11,059 nucleotides of DNA from Bacteroidales bacterium (GTDB lineage Bacteria; Bacteroidota; Bacteroidia; Bacteroidales; UBA3663): contig JAEDEY010000068.1 of the NCBI GenBank assembly GCA_016293065.1, forward strand, positions 1-11,059, read 5' to 3'. This document shows, one piece after another, positions 7,000-11,059 of the stretch; the stretch's first letter is position 1, and each line of letters begins with the position of its first letter. A program made the position numbers and the translations under genes. The notes under the pieces are model-generated. The model saw only the letters and a program-made list of their open reading frames with translations. It was not told the DNA's origin and searched no databases.

Positions 7000-8448
7000 T
7001 TAATTCTTCGTCTGATCGTGGAATTGCAGATAATACCAATAGGTGTTGTGGAACTCGTTGTACATCATCTTGCCGTTGCCTTTCGACTGTTCGAATGTCT
7101 GATTGAATCTTACGAAGTCGCGATAGGCGCTTTCGGCTACCATTGGCTGCCACTTCTCACGCATCTCTGGATTGATCTGCATCACCACGAGCATGGCTTC
7201 TTCATATAGTCGCTGACCATTCGGACAGCCATAGCGCAAAGCATCGTCGGTGAAAGCCTGGAGGTTGTGAGACAAGAGGTCGTAGCATAGCAGATAGTCG
7301 CGTGCTACCGTATTCTTGTGATTATGGTCGAGCAGGTTGCGTAGCGTTGCGGAATGTTCGCCAGTCAGCGACAGCGTGTCGTGCAACGTGTATGGACTCA
7401 GTTCTGTCTGCATCTGTTTCTTTGCCCAACGGCTATGTACGGGACTCTTATCCAGCAGACGCAGGTATTTCATTGCACCTTCCTGATCGCCTCGTCTCAT
7501 CGCTATCTGTGCCAGACGTCTTATGTTGCGGCTGCCTGCATGACGTGGCGAGAATATCATACCGAGGATGGCTGCGTGTTCGGCTGAGGTCATGTCGCCC
7601 ACCATCCACCACACCTCGTTGGCAGCGGTAAACTGCACATGATTGCCATTCTGATCGACAGGGAGGAAGAGGCGGGAGGTGCCACGTATCGGCTGCTCCA
7701 TCAGTCGTTCGGCAAGTCTGCCTTGACACGCCTTGGCAAGATTGTGATAGTATTGGGCTATCGGATAGTCGAGCATGGTAGCCGAAAGACTCTCTACCGT
7801 TTTCCAGTCGCCATAATAGGCATTGCTGTCGATGGCATAGAGACGTTCGATGTTGCGTCGTGGTATGTTCCACCATTTGGCTTTTGGCAAAAGAGAGAAG
7901 CCGCCGACCACAAGACACGCTACCATCATGACTAAGAGCGTTACACTCTCTGCCATCTGCCTTGTCTTATCGTGATTGCTATCAGGGTTCTTCCATTTCT
8001 TCAATGACTTGACGAATGCCCATAGGGCCATCGCCCATAACAAAAGCTGTAGAGTAGAGCCTATCGGATATTCTTCGCCGCAGATACGGCAACATTCCCA
8101 CGCCATGACTGTGGCGGCAATCGGCATTGCTATCCATCGTGCAGCCTTCATCTGCCGTATCGCCTTATAGAGTACAATGCCAATCAATGTCACAAGCACA
8201 CTCATCAGCATTGCTCCGACGCAGGCATAGAAGAAAAACTGCTGTATGTAGTCGCCGGCTACAGCAAGCCATTTCTGCAAACCTGGCTCATGATAGTGCA
8301 TGTCGATCCATGTCTTATCGAGTAGGAGAAAGATGGTCTGTTCCTTGTGTCGCAAGGTATAAGGGAACAAGACTTCGAAGAATGCAAAGACACTGATAGC
8401 GGCAATCAGCGTCAGTGTCGGACATAGATATTTGTTACATTGTTTCAT
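7000..8448 (-). CDS. Polytopic membrane protein with helical-repeat C-terminal half (DUF6057-like)
   Basis: 482-residue inner-membrane protein of unknown function, recognised by overall pattern as resembling the Bacteroidota DUF6057 family. Hydrophobic segments lie near residues 11-30, 70-94, 103-118, 131-147 and 168-187, giving about five membrane spans. The N-terminal FPYTLRHKEQ and the QQFFFYACVGA segment entering span 2 fit that family. From about 200 on the protein is soluble and helical, with TPR-like elements (NAYYGDWKTVESLSATM, RRLAQIAMRRGDQEGAMKYL), probably facing the periplasm. A CCRIC motif (Cys119, 120, 123) lies at a membrane edge after the third span. ATG at 8448 is the only Met before residue 50, and the first span begins at residue 11, so the start is secure. 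A near-consensus promoter ends only 4 bp upstream. The lipoprotein gene follows after 15 bp. The family name is from memory; the topology is read from the sequence. Confidence 0.8.
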   Translation of the reverse strand: MKQCNKYLCPTLTLIAAISVFAFFEVLFPYTLRHKEQTIFLLLDKTWIDMHYHEPGLQKWLAVAGDYIQQFFFYACVGAMLMSVLVTLIGIVLYKAIRQMKAARWIAMPIAATVMAWECCRICGEEYPIGSTLQLLLWAMALWAFVKSLKKWKNPDSNHDKTRQMAESVTLLVMMVACLVVGGFSLLPKAKWWNIPRRNIERLYAIDSNAYYGDWKTVESLSATMLDYPIAQYYHNLAKACQGRLAERLMEQPIRGTSRLFLPVDQNGNHVQFTAANEVWWMVGDMTSAEHAAILGMIFSPRHAGSRNIRRLAQIAMRRGDQEGAMKYLRLLDKSPVHSRWAKKQMQTELSPYTLHDTLSLTGEHSATLRNLLDHNHKNTVARDYLLCYDLLSHNLQAFTDDALRYGCPNGQRLYEEAMLVVMQINPEMREKWQPMVAESAYRDFVRFNQTFEQSKGNGKMMYNEFHNTYWYYLQFHDQTKN

Positions 8449-8452
8449 GGTG

Positions 8453-8483
8453 CAAAGATAATGCTTATTTTTAACTTGGCAAA
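8453..8483 (-). promoter_or_regulatory. Promoter of the membrane-protein/CxxCH-lipoprotein operon
   Basis: Minus-strand TTTG (8483-8480), a 19-nt spacer, and TATCTTTGC (8460-8452) match the Bacteroidota -33/-7 consensus fully. Only four bases separate the TATCTTTG box from the ATG at 8448, so transcription would begin at or within a few bases of the start codon, predicting a leaderless or nearly leaderless mRNA. Confidence 0.75.
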
Positions 8484-8501
8484 TATTTGTCCTGAATAAT
8501 G

Positions 8502-8601
8502 TTAATCACCAGTCGGCTTGTCGGCAAATCTCCACACCGTTGGGTAGTATTTATTGATGAATCCTTGCAATTCTTTAAGAATCACCTTTGTTCTTCAACA
8601 T
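8502..8601 (-). pseudogene. Possible short gene remnant in the divergent promoter region
   Basis: On the minus strand the frame is open for 30 codons from 8594 to a TAA at 8502-8504, and its product (contains YYPTVWRFADKP and ends TGD) has protein-like composition. The frame starts right after a TGA at 8595-8597. In the neighbouring frame an ATG at 8601 gives MLKNKGDS and stops; removing one G near 8584 would join the two into a protein of about 32 residues. The stretch is more GC-balanced than the AT-rich DNA on both sides. It could be the 3' scrap of a gene lost by rearrangement, a frameshifted small gene, or chance. No family recognised. Confidence 0.3.
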
Positions 8602-8627
8602 AATTTTTAATCAATCACTTAAATTTG

Positions 8628-8658
8628 TTTGGTAATCAAAGTAAAATGAGTACCTTTG
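8628..8658 (+). promoter_or_regulatory. Promoter of the GH51 arabinofuranosidase locus
   Basis: TTTG at 8628-8631, a 19-nt spacer, and TACCTTTGC at 8651-8659 form a full match to the Bacteroidota consensus (TTTG, TAnnTTTGY). Transcription would begin near 8664, giving a leader of about 28 nt before the ATG at 8693. The leader is A/T-rich without a Shine-Dalgarno, as is usual for the phylum. Confidence 0.75.
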
Positions 8659-8692
8659 CACAGAACAATTTTTAACTATAAATATTCTTAAA

Positions 8693-9325
8693 ATGATAAA
8701 AAAGACACTTATTTCCAGTTTTGTCTTGATGGCAATGACGGCTGCTGCTCAAAAAGCAACGATAACAATCGATGTAAACAAGCCTTTACATGCAGTTTCT
8801 CCTACACTTTTTGGTATTTTCTTAGAGGATATCAATCTTTCTGTGGATGGAGGTCTTTACCCTGAGTTGGTGCGCAATCGCTCTTTTGAGGATGCGGATT
8901 CGTTATGTTTCTGGCAATTCCGCTCTTTGCAAGGCAAAGCCAAAGTGAGAAAGGCTGACCTTTCCAATGCGAAAAATCCAGCAGTTCCTCTCAACGCCAG
9001 AAACCGACTGTTTTTGAATGTTGATGTGCAAGGTGATTTTACGCTTACTAATGATGGTTACTGGGGCATGAATGTGGAGGAAGGAGAGAAATATGACTTC
9101 TCTATTGCTTTGCGCACTCCTAACTCTTATCAAGGAAAGATGAAAGCCAAGATAGTTGTTGGTGACAACGTGTTGGCAGAAACTGACATCTCTGATGTAA
9201 CAGGTGTTTGGAAATATACGAAAGCCACATTGATTCCTACGGAAGCAAGTACCAATGCACAACTTGTCATTGAAGGCAACGGAAAAGGCGAGGTGTGTAT
9301 GGATATCCTGGTGGTTGCTGGGTAG
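8693..9325 (+). CDS. GH51 arabinofuranosidase, N-terminal fragment
   Basis: 210 codons; the last six or so are read out of frame past the deletion. Residues 1-19 are a Sec signal peptide (KKTLISSFVLMAMTAAA/Q), so the intact enzyme was exported. Residues 38-66 carry the GH51 signature LFGIFLEDINLSVDGGLYPE followed by LVRNRSFE. Residues about 70-203 are a carbohydrate-binding-type beta-sandwich (CBM4_9-like; YWGMNVEEGEKYDFSIALR) that GH51 enzymes of this type hold before the barrel. ATG at 8693 lies about 28 nt after the predicted transcription start. On its own this fragment has no catalytic residue and is unlikely to be functional. Confidence 0.8.
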   Translation: MIKKTLISSFVLMAMTAAAQKATITIDVNKPLHAVSPTLFGIFLEDINLSVDGGLYPELVRNRSFEDADSLCFWQFRSLQGKAKVRKADLSNAKNPAVPLNARNRLFLNVDVQGDFTLTNDGYWGMNVEEGEKYDFSIALRTPNSYQGKMKAKIVVGDNVLAETDISDVTGVWKYTKATLIPTEASTNAQLVIEGNGKGEVCMDILVVAG

Positions 9326-11010
9326 AAGGAGAGGAAATTTCTCAGCGTTATCAATGGAAGAATACCATCGGTAATCTCGACAGTCGCATACCTTTATGGA
9401 ATTTATGGGGATATACAGCAACTCATGGCATAGGATATCATGAATACTTGCAGTTGGCTGAAGACCTTGGCGCAGAACCGTTGTTCTGTATTAATGCTGG
9501 AGTCTCACACAAGGAGACAATACCGTCCGATGAGATAGACCAGTGGATTCAAGATGCGCTTGATGCCATTGAGTATGCCAATGGTCCAGTAACGAGCGTA
9601 TGGGGAGCAGCCAGAGCTCGCAATGGTCATCCTGCACCTTTCAAACTAAAATATATAGAAGTGGGAAATGAGAACTTTGGTAGTGTCTATTTCAAAAATT
9701 TCGAGTTGATAGCCAATGCCATCAAGACTCGTTTTCCAGAAATGCAAATCATCTCTAACGACTGGAGTGGCTCACATCCTTCAACTCCTTCTCATGCGAT
9801 GATTGACGAGCATTATTATAATACGCCAGATTGGTTCATACTCAATGCCAATAAATATGACAATCGCAAGCGTGGAGGAGAAAAAGTGTTTATTGGTGAG
9901 TATGCCGTAACTAGTCAATGTGGAAAGGGTAACCTCAGAGGTGCCATTGGTGAAGCTGCATTTATGACGGGATTGGAGCGCAATTCCGATTTGGTGGCTA
10001 TGGCTGCATACGCTCCTTTGTTCTGCAATGTGGAGCATCAGCGTTGGCCAATCAACTTGATTAATTATGATAACCATCGTTGGTATGGTCTGCCAAGCTA
10101 TTATGTACAGCAGATGTTTGCTGAGAATCAGGGCACAGTTACGCTGCCTGTTTCTGTGACTGGTTGTCCACTTGTGGATATTCCATCTAGTTCAGGTGGC
10201 ATTGGTCTGGGTACTTGGAAGAATAGTGCGGAGTTTAAGGACTTGAAGGTTACTACGCCAAAGGGCAAAGTGCTGTATCAAAATAATTTCTCATCTAGTA
10301 TTGATGATTGGGAGATGCTGGGTGATGGAGAATGGAACGTTAGCAATGGTGTGCTTAGTCAAAACTCTTTGGCACAAGATGTTACTGCTTTTGTTGGCAA
10401 TGACAATTGGCGAGAGTATGTTGTTACTTTGAAAGCTCGTAAGTTGTCGGGGGAAAATGGTTTCCAGATATACTTCCATCATCAGAAGGGGGTAAACAAT
10501 CGTACTCGTTGGGACATAGGTGGTTATAGCAATTCCATCAATCAGATGCAGACGATCATGGATTCTCATAGCATCAACTATTCAATCGAGCCAGGACGTT
10601 GGTATGACATCCGTCTGGAAGTATCCCCTCTCACGGTTAAGGGATATATTGATGGCAAATTGGTGCAGCAGGCTTCGCTTACTGATATAAACAGAAAGAC
10701 AGTTTGTGCCAGTGCACAAAAAGACGAAAAGTCGGGTGACATTATTGTCAAGGTTGTGAATGCCGGTAATAAAGATCTTACCACAAAGGTTCTGCTCAAT
10801 GGAATCGGAAAGGTGGCTGATCTGGCAGAGGCAACAGTCCTTTCTTCTGGAAGTAGTCTTGATGAAAACAGCCTGGATGCTCCAACTAAAGTTGTTCCAC
10901 ACAAGGAGCAGGTACGTATCAATGGCAATCATTTAGTACATAAGTTCCCTGCAAACTCTGTTACGGTATTCCGTATTAGTGAGACAACTTTGACAAATTA
11001 TAGCAACTAG
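9295..11010 (+). CDS. GH51 arabinofuranosidase, catalytic and C-terminal fragment
   Basis: 571 codons if counted from GTG 9295, but that start merely lies inside the upstream fragment and is not a convincing initiation site. The barrel retains PGGCWVEG, RYQWKNTIG, the acid/base Glu in YIEVGNENFG (Glu126 by this count) and the nucleophile Glu in VFIGEYAVT (Glu202), then NVEHQRWPINLINYD. After TVTLPVSV (about 288) comes an inserted beta-rich domain (about 300-465, LamG/DUF1080-like; EWNVSNGVLSQ, WYDIRLEV, GYIDGKLV), then the GH51 C-terminal beta domain from VCASAQKDEKSGDIIVKVVN (about 470-562). Without the first barrel strand and a signal peptide this half should not fold or be exported. No terminator is seen in the 49 bp to the window end. 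Confidence 0.8.
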   Translation: MYGYPGGCWVEGEEISQRYQWKNTIGNLDSRIPLWNLWGYTATHGIGYHEYLQLAEDLGAEPLFCINAGVSHKETIPSDEIDQWIQDALDAIEYANGPVTSVWGAARARNGHPAPFKLKYIEVGNENFGSVYFKNFELIANAIKTRFPEMQIISNDWSGSHPSTPSHAMIDEHYYNTPDWFILNANKYDNRKRGGEKVFIGEYAVTSQCGKGNLRGAIGEAAFMTGLERNSDLVAMAAYAPLFCNVEHQRWPINLINYDNHRWYGLPSYYVQQMFAENQGTVTLPVSVTGCPLVDIPSSSGGIGLGTWKNSAEFKDLKVTTPKGKVLYQNNFSSSIDDWEMLGDGEWNVSNGVLSQNSLAQDVTAFVGNDNWREYVVTLKARKLSGENGFQIYFHHQKGVNNRTRWDIGGYSNSINQMQTIMDSHSINYSIEPGRWYDIRLEVSPLTVKGYIDGKLVQQASLTDINRKTVCASAQKDEKSGDIIVKVVNAGNKDLTTKVLLNGIGKVADLAEATVLSSGSSLDENSLDAPTKVVPHKEQVRINGNHLVHKFPANSVTVFRISETTLTNYSN

Positions 11011-11059
11011 TAGTCTGTAAAGTCTAAAAAGTGACTAAAGGATATAGATGCTTGAGTTT

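Larger units (their letters stand above)
8693..11010 (+). pseudogene. GH51 alpha-L-arabinofuranosidase, disrupted by internal deletion and frameshift
   Basis: Remains of one secreted exo-arabinofuranosidase, which would release arabinose from arabinan or arabinoxylan side chains. The N-terminal part runs in frame from 8693 to a TAG at 9323-9325; the rest lies in another frame from about 9295 to 11010. At the junction (about 9304-9309) the sequence passes from GEVCMD, where intact GH51 proteins continue with a VSLFP-like segment, straight to YPGGCWVEG, the equivalent of the conserved FLRFPGGC.VEG. Some 33-34 residues (about 100 nt, of the form 3n+1) that normally carry the first barrel strand are therefore absent. 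The two parts plus the gap would total about 810 residues, close to the usual size of Bacteroidota GH51 enzymes. Apart from the junction both parts look well preserved, so the break is recent or an assembly artefact. Confidence 0.85.

Noticed and set aside
7448..7918. 156-codon open frame on the minus strand inside the DUF6057-like gene
   Set aside because: It overlaps a gene with clear membrane topology in another frame, and its product is rich in Arg/His/Cys/Ser with no domain; a shadow frame.
9295..9325. Programmed frameshift joining the two GH51 frames
   Set aside because: A frameshift could not restore the roughly 34 conserved residues that are missing, and no obvious slippery heptamer or stimulatory hairpin is present at the overlap.
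10578..10932. Two overlapping 116-codon minus-strand frames opposite the GH51 C-terminal domain
   Set aside because: Antisense to sequence with clear GH51 C-terminal features; compositions not protein-like and no promoter seen.

Overview
The window reads as a piece of a Bacteroidota chromosome, most likely Prevotella/Segatella. The evidence is a tandem SusC/SusD pair, lipoproteins whose signal peptides end in Ser-Cys, Bacteroidota-type promoters (TTTG, 19 nt, TAnnTTTG) and starts without Shine-Dalgarno sequences. The genus is an inference from overall style, not from a marker gene.

Layout. Positions 1-1829 (minus) hold a SusD-family surface glycan-binding lipoprotein that lacks only its extreme C-terminus at the window edge. 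Directly upstream in the same transcript is a complete SusC-family TonB-dependent transporter (1858-5106, minus). A 390-bp AT-rich region (5107-5496) follows; it holds the probable susC promoter, a direct repeat that could be an operator, and a terminator hairpin belonging to the next gene. Positions 5497-6984 (minus) encode a lipoprotein with a CxxCH heme-attachment-type motif and PD40/TolB-like beta-propeller repeats. It sits 15 bp behind a polytopic membrane protein with a helical-repeat tail (7000-8448, minus; DUF6057-like), and the two look like one operon with its own promoter. A 244-bp divergent region (8449-8692) holds two near-consensus promoters pointing in opposite directions and a roughly 100-bp stretch that looks like a remnant of another gene. 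Positions 8693-11010 (plus) encode a GH51 alpha-L-arabinofuranosidase broken by an apparent deletion of about 100 nt plus a frameshift.

How the genes fit together. SusC and SusD should form an outer-membrane oligosaccharide import complex. A secreted GH51 beside it would suggest arabinose-decorated plant glycans (arabinan or arabinoxylan) as substrate, but the enzyme is divergent, separately transcribed and broken, so that substrate assignment is weak. The membrane-protein/CxxCH-lipoprotein pair is not a classical polysaccharide-utilization component. It is the least understood part of the window and the best candidate for an undescribed envelope system. No regulator, tRNA, rRNA, insertion sequence or CRISPR array was seen.
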